Shown piece by piece: positions 7,539 to 14,900 of a stretch of DNA of 64,000 nucleotides. A model generated the notes under the pieces. It was given only the letters and a program-made list of their open reading frames with translations. It ran no database searches and had not been told where the DNA came from. A program made the position numbers and the translations under genes. Origin of the DNA: JAVBJN01 sp031546985 (GTDB lineage Bacteria > Bacteroidota > Bacteroidia > Chitinophagales > Chitinophagaceae); contig JAVBJN010000050.1 in NCBI GenBank assembly GCA_031546985.1, forward strand, positions 1 through 64,000, read 5' to 3'. Every line of letters starts with the position of its first letter. Position 1 is the first letter of the stretch.

Positions 7539-9515
7539 TCAATAGTTCAGTAATTTCTGAACACTTTCGTGCAGGCGTTTTTTTGCCAGGAAGTTCTGTT
7601 CCAGCTCTATCGCGAACGGGATTGGAGTGTCCAGGCTTGCACAACGGACGATAGGCGCGTCCAGCTGCTGGAAACAGTTTTCGCTGATCCAGGCGCTTAT
7701 TTCGCCTCCCAGACCACCAATCAAAGTGTCTTCGTGCAGCAGCATAACCTTGCCGGTTTTGATCACCGCGGCTTTAATCGCATCGTAATCCAATGGCAAG
7801 AGGGTACGCAGATCCAGGATGTGAATAGACACTTCGGGGTGTTGTTTGCTGTAGTCCAGCGCCCAATGCACACCACTGCCGTAGGTAATGATGGTAATGT
7901 CCTCACCTTCCTGCGCCACGCGCGCTTTACCAATAGGAATATTGTAATAATCGTCGCTCACCTGGCTGCTCAGGCTGCGGTACAGTGCTTTGTGCTCAAA
8001 GAAAATAACCGGGTTAGGATCTTCAATAGCGCTGATAAGCAATCCTTTGGCATCTTCGGGTGTAGAAGGGTATACGACTTTGAGGCCTGGGGTATGGGTA
8101 AACCATGCTTCGTTGCTCTGGGAGTGGAATGGTCCGGCACCTACGCCGCCGCCGGTGGGCATACGCACCACCACATCGGCATTCTGGCCCCAGCGGTAAT
8201 ACATTTTAGCCAGGTTGTTGATGATCTGGTTAAAACCGCAGGTTACGAAATCGGCAAACTGCATTTCTACCATCGCTTTAAAACCTTTGATAGACAAACC
8301 CAGACCGGCACCGAGAATAGCACTTTCGCAAAGCGTAGTATTGCGCACACGGTCTTTACCAAACTGGGCTACAAAACCTTCGGTGAGTTTAAACGCGCCG
8401 CCATATTCGGCAATGTCCTGACCCATCAGCACCAGGTTGGGATATTTTTCCATCGACTGCCTTAAACCATCGGATAAAGCCTGGATGAATTTTTTCTCCG
8501 ATTTGCGGTCCGACGGGGCTATCTGCACCTGGGTAAACGGCGCATAAACATCCGCTACTTCTTCGTTGGTCTCCGGTACAATAGCCGGGGCTTCAAACCC
8601 AACCTGCAGGCCATGCTCAATTTCTTTCTGGATATCGGCACGAATGGCGTCTATCTTAGTTTGGTTCAGCAGCCCTTCTTTAACAAGGAATGCTTCGTAG
8701 TTGCTCATAGGGTCTTTCTTACCCCATTCTTCAAACAACTCTTTGGGCACGTATTTGGTTCCGCTCGCTTCTTCGTGTCCGCGCATACGGAAAGTCATGC
8801 ACTCGATAAGGATTGGCTTTTGCTCTTTAATACAGTATTCGCGCGCTTCCTTAATCGTTTTATATACTTCGAGAATGTTATTGCCATCAATAGTGAGTGC
8901 CTTCATACCATAGCCAATGCCACGATCTGCCAGTTGCTTACACACAAACTGTTCGTTTACCGGTGTGCTCAAACCATAACCATTGTTTTCGATTATGAAA
9001 ATGGCAGGCAGGCCCCATACCGCTGCGGTGTTTAACGCTTCATGAAATTCGCCTTCGCTGGTACCACCATCGCCGGTAAATGCCATGCTCACTTTATCTT
9101 CTTTGCGAAGTTTGTGCGCCAGTGCAATACCGTCTGCAATAGACAATTGCGGGCCCAGGTGCGAGATCATACCACAGATATGGTGCTCGTTGCTGCCAAA
9201 GTGAAACGAACGTTCGCGGCCTTTGCTGTAGCCTTCTTTTTTGCCCTGCCATTGCAGGAACAGTTTATCGAACGGCATTTTACGTACCGTAAACACACCC
9301 AGGTTGCGGTGCAGCGGCATTACGTATTCGTCGCTGTCCAGCGCCATGGTAGCACCTACAGAAATAGCTTCCTGGCCAATACCACTGAACCATTTGCTTA
9401 CTTTACCCTGACGCAGCAATACCAGCATTTTTTCTTCAATCATGCGGGGCTTCACCAGTTGTGTATACAGATCAATCAGCAGTTCTTTGCTGAATCCTTT
9501 TTTGTCGAATTGCAT
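7539..9515 (-). CDS. Fused alpha/beta E1 component of a 2-oxo acid dehydrogenase complex
   Basis: 658 residues, about the sum of separate alpha and beta subunits. The alpha half (1-320) has the thiamine-diphosphate motif GDGGTSEGEFHEA (148-160) ending in NN (177-178). A linker follows, then the beta half from about residue 335 (LVLMGQDIAEYGGAFKLTEG). Such fused E1 proteins are typical of Bacteroidota and decarboxylate branched-chain 2-oxo acids (or pyruvate), passing the acyl group to lipoyl-E2. E2 and E3 are not nearby. The leader contains a terminator-like hairpin at 9556-9582, so expression may be attenuated. Substrate specificity cannot be read from the sequence. Confidence 0.9.
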   Translation of the reverse strand: MQFDKKGFSKELLIDLYTQLVKPRMIEEKMLVLLRQGKVSKWFSGIGQEAISVGATMALDSDEYVMPLHRNLGVFTVRKMPFDKLFLQWQGKKEGYSKGRERSFHFGSNEHHICGMISHLGPQLSIADGIALAHKLRKEDKVSMAFTGDGGTSEGEFHEALNTAAVWGLPAIFIIENNGYGLSTPVNEQFVCKQLADRGIGYGMKALTIDGNNILEVYKTIKEAREYCIKEQKPILIECMTFRMRGHEEASGTKYVPKELFEEWGKKDPMSNYEAFLVKEGLLNQTKIDAIRADIQKEIEHGLQVGFEAPAIVPETNEEVADVYAPFTQVQIAPSDRKSEKKFIQALSDGLRQSMEKYPNLVLMGQDIAEYGGAFKLTEGFVAQFGKDRVRNTTLCESAILGAGLGLSIKGFKAMVEMQFADFVTCGFNQIINNLAKMYYRWGQNADVVVRMPTGGGVGAGPFHSQSNEAWFTHTPGLKVVYPSTPEDAKGLLISAIEDPNPVIFFEHKALYRSLSSQVSDDYYNIPIGKARVAQEGEDITIITYGSGVHWALDYSKQHPEVSIHILDLRTLLPLDYDAIKAAVIKTGKVMLLHEDTLIGGLGGEISAWISENCFQQLDAPIVRCASLDTPIPFAIELEQNFLAKKRLHESVQKLLNY

Positions 9516-9555
9516 ATTTCACGCTTTAAACGGCTGCAAAAATATCTAATTGTAA

Positions 9556-9582
9556 TGAAAAAGCCGGGTAAAAACCCGGCTT
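9556..9582 (-). terminator. Intrinsic terminator in front of the E1 gene
   Basis: Read on the minus strand: AAGCCGGGT / ACCCGGCTT stem with a 4-base loop and a T run. It lies upstream of the E1 start, not after a protein gene. Confidence 0.75.
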
Positions 9583-9727
9583 CTGTTGCTTGTACACTAT
9601 GAAAGGATATGACTATGAAACGGCCATATTACCGTCGATAGCAAGTTTATGCCCTAAGGCTGGAAAGAACTATATATAAGATACTTTATGTATCTGATTG
9701 TTTCCCTATGGGTAAGGGTGTTTTGCC
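9556..9727 (-). ncRNA. Candidate small RNA or leader attenuator upstream of the E1 gene
   Basis: On the minus strand, TATTTTTG (9739-9732) is a perfect Bacteroidota -7 element. About 170 bases later comes a clean intrinsic terminator, and then the E1 gene 40 bases on. In between, AGATAC-ATAAA-GTATCT (9679-9695) forms a perfect hairpin, and CCCT..AGGG and ACGG..CCGT pairs are also possible. No open frame of useful length is present. Either a free-standing RNA of about 170 nt or a 5' leader with an attenuator would fit. No clean -33 TTG is seen, so this stays a candidate. Confidence 0.4.
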
Positions 9728-9731
9728 AGAT

Positions 9732-9739
9732 CAAAAATA
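9732..9739 (-). promoter_or_regulatory. -7 element TATTTTTG
   Basis: Perfect match to TAnnTTTG, pointing toward the candidate RNA and the E1 gene. Confidence 0.5.
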
Positions 9740-9833
9740 GGGGGTAAAAGCTTGCCCTGTATGCCTGTAATGCAGTAATGACAAAGGATTTACAATAGGG
9801 GTATGGTGTACTACAATCGGGTAGCAGGTGGGC

Positions 9834-9880
9834 AAAAAAAATCCCGCAGCATCCGGGTGTGTTGTCCGGAAACTGCGGGA
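9834..9880 (-). terminator. Intrinsic terminator after the M16 operon
   Basis: Read on the minus strand: CCCGCAG ... CTGCGGG followed by a run of T, with an inner TCCGG/CCGGA pair. It sits just after the stop of the non-catalytic M16 gene. Confidence 0.88.
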
Positions 9881-9901
9881 AGTATTTTTAGAAAATGGGT
9901 T

Positions 9902-11185
9902 TTATACCACTACCAGGTCGTAAAAATCTTCGCGATTATAGTATTTACGGGCCAGTTCAATGAGATTTTCTGGTGTAACCGACTTGTAAATCTCTATGTT
10001 TTTGTAAAACAGGTCGGCATCAAAACCATTCAGGATCAGATTTCTCCAGCGTTGTGCAATCTGGAATGGTCCGTCCAGATCGCCCAGCATATTGCCCAGC
10101 AGGTAGTTTTTTACCAGCAGCAATTCTTCTTCGTCTATCAGTTCTTCTTTGAGCAGATCCAGTTCTTTAAACGTTTCAGTAATGGCCGCCTCGCACACAT
10201 CTCTTCCGGCATCGGTTTGGATGTTGAGCGCGCTTTGCTCCCTGAAATTGTATTGCGAGCAGTAAATGCCGTAGGTATAACCTTTCTCTTCGCGTATGTT
10301 GCTCATGAGCCTGGAGCCAAAATAACCACCCATAACCGTGTTGAGTACAATCATAGGCGCAAAGTCGGGGTGGGGCCTTGCAGGAAAATGACGAGCCAGT
10401 CTTACCGCACCTTGCACGCCTGCTTCGTCGTTGGTAATGCGGTAGTGCTTTTCAGTTGCGGGTGCAATCTCAAAAACAGGGCGCACAACCTCGGGCTGCT
10501 CGTTCCACTGCTGCGCACCAAAGATCTTGTTCAGCGCGGCCACATTACTGGCATCTACCTTGCCACTAAAGAAAATCTTGCAGCGGTTAGAAGCGTAATG
10601 TTGTTTAAAGAACTCATGCAGGCTGGCAGATGTAACCAGGTCATAATCTTCCATATTGCTGTAGCGGCCATACGGATGGTCTTTGCCATACAGGTAAGCA
10701 TCGATAAGGCGGGTAGCTACAAAGTCGCTTTTGCGCAGGCTTACCGCCAGTTGCTGTTTGCGGTTGGCATTGAAAAGCGCTACTTCACTTTCCGGGAATG
10801 TTGCATCGGCAACTATTTCGAACAGCACAGGCAGCAATGCATCCAGGTGGCGGGTAAGGCCATGCAGGTTTACCATTGCATGCTCATGCGATACCTGCAC
10901 TTTTAAAGACGCACCGTAGTATTCGATAAGCTCGTTCAGCTCCAGCGCGGTGTGGGTAGACGTACCGTTTTTGAGCAAAGCGCCCACCGCTTGTGCTATG
11001 AGGTTTTGTTTTTCGTACCAGGAGCCGGCCGGAAAAGCCAGGCACAGTTCAAACACATCCTGGGTGCCACCATTAATGAGGTATACTGGAATCTGGTTAT
11101 CGAGCTGGTGAAATTCGTATGGTTTAAGCGGCAGGTCAAATTCTACCGCGTGGTGTATATCGGGAGCTATTGTTCTGTTCAACAT
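9902..11185 (-). CDS. M16-family peptidase homologue, non-catalytic subunit
   Basis: 427 residues from the ATG at 11185 (MLNRTIAPDIHHAVEF); an upstream frame extension is not needed. The protein has the two-lobed M16 architecture, but where the zinc motif HxxEH should be there is AVGALLKNGTSTH, so the metal site is missing. The C-terminal lobe has the usual GYFGSRLMSNIREEKGYTY motif. The gene starts 4 bases after the stop of the catalytic M16 gene, so the two are co-translated and likely form a heterodimer like PqqF/MPP-type pairs, this one shaping the substrate chamber. Probable site is the periplasm or cytoplasm; no signal peptide is seen. Confidence 0.87.
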   Translation of the reverse strand: MLNRTIAPDIHHAVEFDLPLKPYEFHQLDNQIPVYLINGGTQDVFELCLAFPAGSWYEKQNLIAQAVGALLKNGTSTHTALELNELIEYYGASLKVQVSHEHAMVNLHGLTRHLDALLPVLFEIVADATFPESEVALFNANRKQQLAVSLRKSDFVATRLIDAYLYGKDHPYGRYSNMEDYDLVTSASLHEFFKQHYASNRCKIFFSGKVDASNVAALNKIFGAQQWNEQPEVVRPVFEIAPATEKHYRITNDEAGVQGAVRLARHFPARPHPDFAPMIVLNTVMGGYFGSRLMSNIREEKGYTYGIYCSQYNFREQSALNIQTDAGRDVCEAAITETFKELDLLKEELIDEEELLLVKNYLLGNMLGDLDGPFQIAQRWRNLILNGFDADLFYKNIEIYKSVTPENLIELARKYYNREDFYDLVVV

Positions 11186-11189
11186 GTTG

Positions 11190-12428
11190 TTATTTTTTAC
11201 TGAAGTAGTAAAGGGTAGAAGCATTGGCAGGGTTAAACACCTGTTGTGCATTGGTCAGGATCGATTCGGTGGTTACCTCGCGGTAGCGGTCAAACTCCTG
11301 GTACATCAGGTTGGCATCGCCCATGAGCTCGTAAAACGCCAGGTTATTGGCCCGGTTCAGTACGCTCATGTCTTCAAAAGCGATCATGCTTTCTACACGG
11401 TTTTTAACCTTATCGAGTTCTTTTTCTTCCAATCCTTTCTGCATCAGTTTATCCAATTCTGCCTGCAATGCTTTATCCGCATCTTCCATTTTTACACCTT
11501 CGGCCAGTTTGCCATCAATGCTTACCAGTCCGGGTTCTGTGCTGCCCATGTGGTAGCAGTTGATATTGCTGAACAGTTTTTGTTCTTTCACCAGTGCATT
11601 GTACAAACGGCTGCTGTTGCCCGAACCCAGGATGTCGGTAATGAGGTCTACTGCGTAATACTGTGGCTCCAGACGGCCACCGAAATGATACACTTTATAC
11701 AGGGCATCTACGGGCACATCACGCTCCAGCTCCAGGTGGCGGGCTGCGGTTTGCACTGGTTCCTGCGGCAGGTTGCGCACATATTTATCACCGGCAGGAA
11801 TATTGCCAAACCATTTTTCTGCCAGGGCAAAAACTTCGTCGGTCTTAACCTGGCCAGCTACGCAAAGAATGGCGTTTTGCGGACGGTAATGTTTAAAGAA
11901 AAACTGCTTCACATCTTCCAACGTAGCGTTTTCGATATGCGACAGTTCTTTACCAATGGTCATCCAGCGGTAAGGGTGTGTGGTATAGGCCAGCTCGCGG
12001 ATATGTTGCCACACATCGCCGTAAGGCTTGTTCAGGTAGTGCTCCTTAAACTCCTCGCAAACTACTTTGCGCTGTACCTCCAGGCTTTGCGGGCTAAACG
12101 CCAGCGACAGCATACGGTCGCTCTCGAGCCACATAGCCGTTTCGAGGTTTTGCTTAGGCAGCTGTATGTAGTAGTTGGTAAGATCGTTGGTGGTGTAGGC
12201 GTTGTTTTCGCCGCCCGCCATTTGCAGCGGCTCATCGTAGTTCGGAATGTTTACCGACCCGCCAAACATCAGGTGTTCGAACAGGTGTGCGAAACCTGTT
12301 TTTTCGGGGTTTTCGTCTTTGGCTCCTACATCATACAGCACGTTTACCGCCGCCATAGGCGTGGAGTGGTCTTCCTGCACAATCACCTTGAGGCCATTGG
12401 CAAGGGTTATACGTTCAAAAGCAGACAT
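11190..12428 (-). CDS. M16-family zinc peptidase, catalytic subunit
   Basis: 412 residues from the ATG at 12428 (MSAFERITLANG); a TTG at 12470 gives 14 more residues that do not look like family sequence. The inverted zinc motif is present as H48-L-F-E51-H52 (AHLFEHLMFGGS), and the family pattern YIQLPKQNLETAMWLESDRM follows. It should cleave peptides or small proteins. It is first in a two-gene operon with a metal-less M16 partner, a common bacterial arrangement. A perfect -7 element lies upstream at 12494-12501. Confidence 0.9.
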   Translation of the reverse strand: MSAFERITLANGLKVIVQEDHSTPMAAVNVLYDVGAKDENPEKTGFAHLFEHLMFGGSVNIPNYDEPLQMAGGENNAYTTNDLTNYYIQLPKQNLETAMWLESDRMLSLAFSPQSLEVQRKVVCEEFKEHYLNKPYGDVWQHIRELAYTTHPYRWMTIGKELSHIENATLEDVKQFFFKHYRPQNAILCVAGQVKTDEVFALAEKWFGNIPAGDKYVRNLPQEPVQTAARHLELERDVPVDALYKVYHFGGRLEPQYYAVDLITDILGSGNSSRLYNALVKEQKLFSNINCYHMGSTEPGLVSIDGKLAEGVKMEDADKALQAELDKLMQKGLEEKELDKVKNRVESMIAFEDMSVLNRANNLAFYELMGDANLMYQEFDRYREVTTESILTNAQQVFNPANASTLYYFSKK

Positions 12429-12493
12429 CTGTTTCAGTAATTTTTGGGTGATGGGAGAAGGCAGCAGCAAGCCGCCTGTGCTCCGTAAGGATG

Positions 12494-12501
12494 CAAAATT
12501 A
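12494..12501 (-). promoter_or_regulatory. -7 element TAATTTTG of the M16 operon
   Basis: CAAAATTA on the plus strand, i.e. a perfect TAnnTTTG on the minus strand, about 65 bases before the chosen ATG. Confidence 0.6.
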
Positions 12502-12542
12502 CTGAAGATCAGCTGAATTAGCAGTAGGCATATTTAGCGTCT

Positions 12543-13043
12543 CTATGGCATATAACTCCAGTCGTCCGCAGCTGTAATACCGCCATCGGTAATGGTCCAC
12601 TCAATTTTTGAATACGTAAAGGTAATGTCTTCCATCTGGGGCAGCGGACTGTTGTCTGGTATGCGGTTGTTGAGCATACGGCTGTGAATGGATACGATAT
12701 GGGCATTGGTAAGTACCACTTTGTAATACATGGTTTCTGCGCCTGCAGAGCCCAATGCCGAGGCCGCGGGCCTGAAACACAACAGCTCCCAGGTGCCCAA
12801 AGTTTCGTTGGTAGTGAGCACTTTATACAGTAGCGGGGAGGATTTATCTATTTCTTTGGTAATCACAAACGGTTTGTGCATCCGCCTGCCTGTAGCCAGC
12901 CCGCTGGCAGGATCGCGCGGGGAGGTAATTTCATGATCAAAGGCAAACACTGCAATCTTGCCTTCGCGGCCTTTTTGGGTTACACTGCCTTTGATATCGC
13001 CGGTTTTAACCCCTTTTAAAGTGAGGTATGCATTAAGTGCCAT
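12543..13043 (-). CDS. Hcp-family (type VI secretion tube) protein, orphan
   Basis: 166 residues. The N-terminus MALNAYLTLKGVKTGDIKGSV, the middle HKPFVITKEIDKSSPLLYKVL and the C-terminal strand pair (MYYKVVLTNAHIVSIHS ... ITFTYSKIEWT) follow the Hcp beta-barrel pattern, ending with GGITAADDWSYMP as in Hcp1-type proteins. In type VI systems Hcp rings stack into the inner tube and carry effectors. No other tss gene is in the 64 kb window, so this is an orphan: it could serve a system elsewhere or be a domesticated structural protein. The leader carries a 12-bp inverted repeat (13048-13106) whose near arm ends 4 bases before the ATG. Confidence 0.78.
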   Translation of the reverse strand: MALNAYLTLKGVKTGDIKGSVTQKGREGKIAVFAFDHEITSPRDPASGLATGRRMHKPFVITKEIDKSSPLLYKVLTTNETLGTWELLCFRPAASALGSAGAETMYYKVVLTNAHIVSIHSRMLNNRIPDNSPLPQMEDITFTYSKIEWTITDGGITAADDWSYMP

Positions 13044-13047
13044 AGTT

Positions 13048-13106
13048 GATGGTTTTGCAGTAAGTTACATGAAATAATTTTCACAATTGTTTAGTGCAAA
13101 ACCATC
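13048..13106 (-). promoter_or_regulatory. 12-bp inverted repeat in the hcp leader
   Basis: GATGGTTTTGCA at 13048-13059 and its exact complement TGCAAAACCATC at 13095-13106, spaced by 35 bases, filling the gap between the YjjG stop and the hcp start. No T run follows, so it is not a standard terminator. It could pair in the hcp mRNA close to the start codon or be a double operator. Confidence 0.6.
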
Positions 13107-13109
13107 CGG

Positions 13110-13805
13110 CTATATAATCGCTTTCAGCTCGCTCAGGCAGCTGATCTCGAAGGTAGGGCTGTCTTTATGTGTGGCTTTCAGCGGGTTAAAAAACACCTGG
13201 TCCATACCGGCATTTCTAGCACCCAGAATGTCAATGTCCAGCGCATCGCCAATCATAATGCTGGTGGCAGCATCTGCCCCGGTAATATTAAATGCGTATT
13301 CAAATATTTCTTTGTGCGGTTTAAGGCTCATGGCTTTTTCGGAGGTAATCACCTCTTCGAAATAATGCCCGATGCCGCAATGGTGCATTTTTAGTTTCTG
13401 CGTTTCTTCAAACCCATTGGTAATCAGGTGCAGGCGGTAACCTTTGTTTTTGCAGTATTCCAGTATTTCGGCAGCGTAGGGAAACAGTTCTGATTGTGCA
13501 GGCAGCAGCTCCAGGTAGCGCTTGCTCATGTCCAGTGCCAGCGGCTCGTTCGCGATCTTAAAATCTACCAGCGTAAGCCACATTCTTTTCCAGCGCAGGG
13601 TTTCACGGTCTATATGGCCTTTCCGGAAATTGCTCCACATTTTATCGTTGTGTACCGAGTAGGTTTTGTGAAAATCTTCGAAAGTGCTAATGCCTTTGTT
13701 TTGCAGATCAAACTCTGCGTACAGTTGTTGCAACGTAGCTTTAGAATTGGCTTCAAAATCCCATAAGGTGTGGTCCAGGTCAAAAAAGATATGGCGGTAT
13801 TTCAT
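13110..13805 (-). CDS. YjjG-type HAD pyrimidine nucleotidase
   Basis: 231 residues. HAD motif I is FFDLDHTLWDF (catalytic D9 and D11), motif II is HLITNG near residue 125, and motif III/IV appear as KPHKEIFEYAF and MIGDALDIDILGARNAG. This order and length match the YjjG family of nucleotide 5'-phosphatases, which remove non-canonical pyrimidine nucleotides in the cytoplasm. The gene is preceded by a perfect -7 element only five bases before the ATG, so its mRNA may be nearly leaderless. Confidence 0.88.
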   Translation of the reverse strand: MKYRHIFFDLDHTLWDFEANSKATLQQLYAEFDLQNKGISTFEDFHKTYSVHNDKMWSNFRKGHIDRETLRWKRMWLTLVDFKIANEPLALDMSKRYLELLPAQSELFPYAAEILEYCKNKGYRLHLITNGFEETQKLKMHHCGIGHYFEEVITSEKAMSLKPHKEIFEYAFNITGADAATSIMIGDALDIDILGARNAGMDQVFFNPLKATHKDSPTFEISCLSELKAII

Positions 13806-13810
13806 GCACG

Positions 13811-13818
13811 CAAAGGTA
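13811..13818 (-). promoter_or_regulatory. -7 element TACCTTTG of the YjjG gene
   Basis: Perfect TAnnTTTG on the minus strand, ending 5 bases before the ATG at 13805. The transcript would start at or next to the start codon. Confidence 0.65.
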
Positions 13819-13891
13819 CAATGTATCGGGGAGTGGAATTGTTAACAAACTTTTAATGCTGACCCTGTAAATTGAAGAAACGGTTTTGTTG

Positions 13892-13997
13892 AAGTCACAG
13901 TAGTGCCGAATCTAAATCAGGGTACGGGGCCGAAAACGCGGTGTAACCGTTTTCGGGCGGCTTTTTTGTGTTACTTTTTTTTCGCAAAAAAAGTAAC
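13892..13997 (+). repeat. Dispersed two-hairpin repeat, copy B
   Basis: AAGTCACAGTAG at 13892, then CCGAAAACG / CGTTTTCGG at 13930-13956, then GTTACTTTTTTT / AAAAAAAGTAAC (13970-13997), a perfect second hairpin here. Same layout as copy A at 3982-4084. A minus-strand frame running through it into the SDR gene is a by-product. Confidence 0.85.
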
Positions 13998-14101
13998 AGG
14001 CTCGCAAAGGGGAGCGTTTCTAAAACTGTAATCCGGCATTCACGTTTTGATACTGGAGGGATAGCCCCAAACATAAAAGCTTTTGGCGTAACTTGCGAAG
14101 C

Positions 14102-14806
14102 ATGAATGCGATAGTAACAGGCGGCACCAAAGGTATTGGTAAGGCCATTGCCATTAAACTGATTAAGCAGGGTTTTAACGTAGCCATTTGCGGCCGTAAC
14201 CTGCAGGACTTGAAAAAGGCCGAAGCAGAAATTCAGGCCGAAAACCCCGATGCCCGGGTACATGCCTACCAGGTAGACCTCAGCAAAAAGGAACAAACCA
14301 TCGTATTTGGCCGTAAGCTGCAGGATGTGTTTCAGAACAATATTGAAATACTGGTAAACAATGCCGGTGTGTTTATCCCTGGCGATATTCACAGAGAATC
14401 GGATGGCTTGCTCGAAAACCTGATGAGTACCAACCTGTACAGCGCTTACCACCTTACCCGTACTGTTTTGCCCAGTATGATAGCCCAGCGCAAAGGACAT
14501 ATTTTCAACATTTGTTCGGTAGCCAGTTTGCAGGCTTATCCCAACGGTGGTTCATACAGCATTACCAAATTTGCCCTGCTCGGTTTTTCCAAAAACCTGA
14601 GAGAAGAGCTTAAGCAACACAATATTAAAGTTACGGCCATTAGCCCTGGTGCCACCATGAGCGGCAGCTGGGATGGTATGAACATAGATCCCAACCGCAT
14701 TATGCAGGCCGATGATATAGCCGAGGTTTTGTGGACGGCCTACAGGATGGCGCCGCAAACCCTGATAGAAGATATTGTACTGCGCCCCATCCAGGGAGAT
14801 CTGTAA
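14102..14806 (+). CDS. Short-chain dehydrogenase/reductase (3-oxoacyl-ACP reductase-like)
   Basis: 234 residues from the ATG at 14102. The nucleotide-binding motif TGGTKGIGKA is at residues 6-15, the NNAG motif is near 85 (LVNNAG), and the catalytic pair is YSITK near residue 156, preceded by the active-site Ser (ICSVAS). These are the hallmarks of classical SDR enzymes that use NAD(P)H on a carbonyl or hydroxyl substrate. The substrate is not evident from the neighbours. A terminator follows, so it is a single-gene unit. Confidence 0.88.
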   Translation: MNAIVTGGTKGIGKAIAIKLIKQGFNVAICGRNLQDLKKAEAEIQAENPDARVHAYQVDLSKKEQTIVFGRKLQDVFQNNIEILVNNAGVFIPGDIHRESDGLLENLMSTNLYSAYHLTRTVLPSMIAQRKGHIFNICSVASLQAYPNGGSYSITKFALLGFSKNLREELKQHNIKVTAISPGATMSGSWDGMNIDPNRIMQADDIAEVLWTAYRMAPQTLIEDIVLRPIQGDL

Positions 14807-14834
14807 TATATTCTTTTAACTAACATTTAACTGC

Positions 14835-14872
14835 AAGGCACCGGTAAATAGCTGGTGCCTTATTTTATTTTT
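14835..14872 (+). terminator. Intrinsic terminator after the SDR gene
   Basis: AAGGCACC / GGTGCCTT stem with an 11-base loop and a TATTTTATTTTT tail; the tail overlaps the next promoter element. Confidence 0.88.
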
Positions 14873-14873
14873 G
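14866..14873 (+). promoter_or_regulatory. -7 element TATTTTTG of batD
   Basis: Perfect TAnnTTTG lying inside the T-rich tail of the preceding terminator, 27 bases before the batD ATG. Confidence 0.55.
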
Positions 14874-14900
14874 TAAGATCGTAGTACTATATTTAGAGTA

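Larger units (their letters stand above)
9516..9901. other. 386-base intergenic region with a candidate RNA and two terminators
   Basis: Holds, on the minus strand, a perfect promoter element (9732-9739), a structured stretch with hairpins, a terminator (9556-9582) and, further right, the terminator of the M16 gene (9834-9880). No convincing protein gene is present. Confidence 0.7.

Noticed and set aside
9611..9664. Minus-strand run of 18 codons FFPALGHKLAIDGNMAVS before a stop
   Set aside because: Looked like a protein C-terminus, but in-frame stops lie immediately upstream and no start is present; too short to call a pseudogene.
9803..10906. 367-codon open frame antisense to the second M16 gene
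   Set aside because: Starts inside a terminator region and shows no domain; the opposite strand is clearly coding.
11184..12440. 418-codon open frame antisense to the catalytic M16 gene
   Set aside because: Composition rich in Phe, His and Gln typical of antisense frames; the M16 gene on the other strand has an intact zinc motif.
13895..14500. 201-codon minus-strand frame over the repeat and SDR gene
   Set aside because: Its end encodes the dispersed repeat (KKSNTKK-type) and the rest lies opposite the intact SDR gene.
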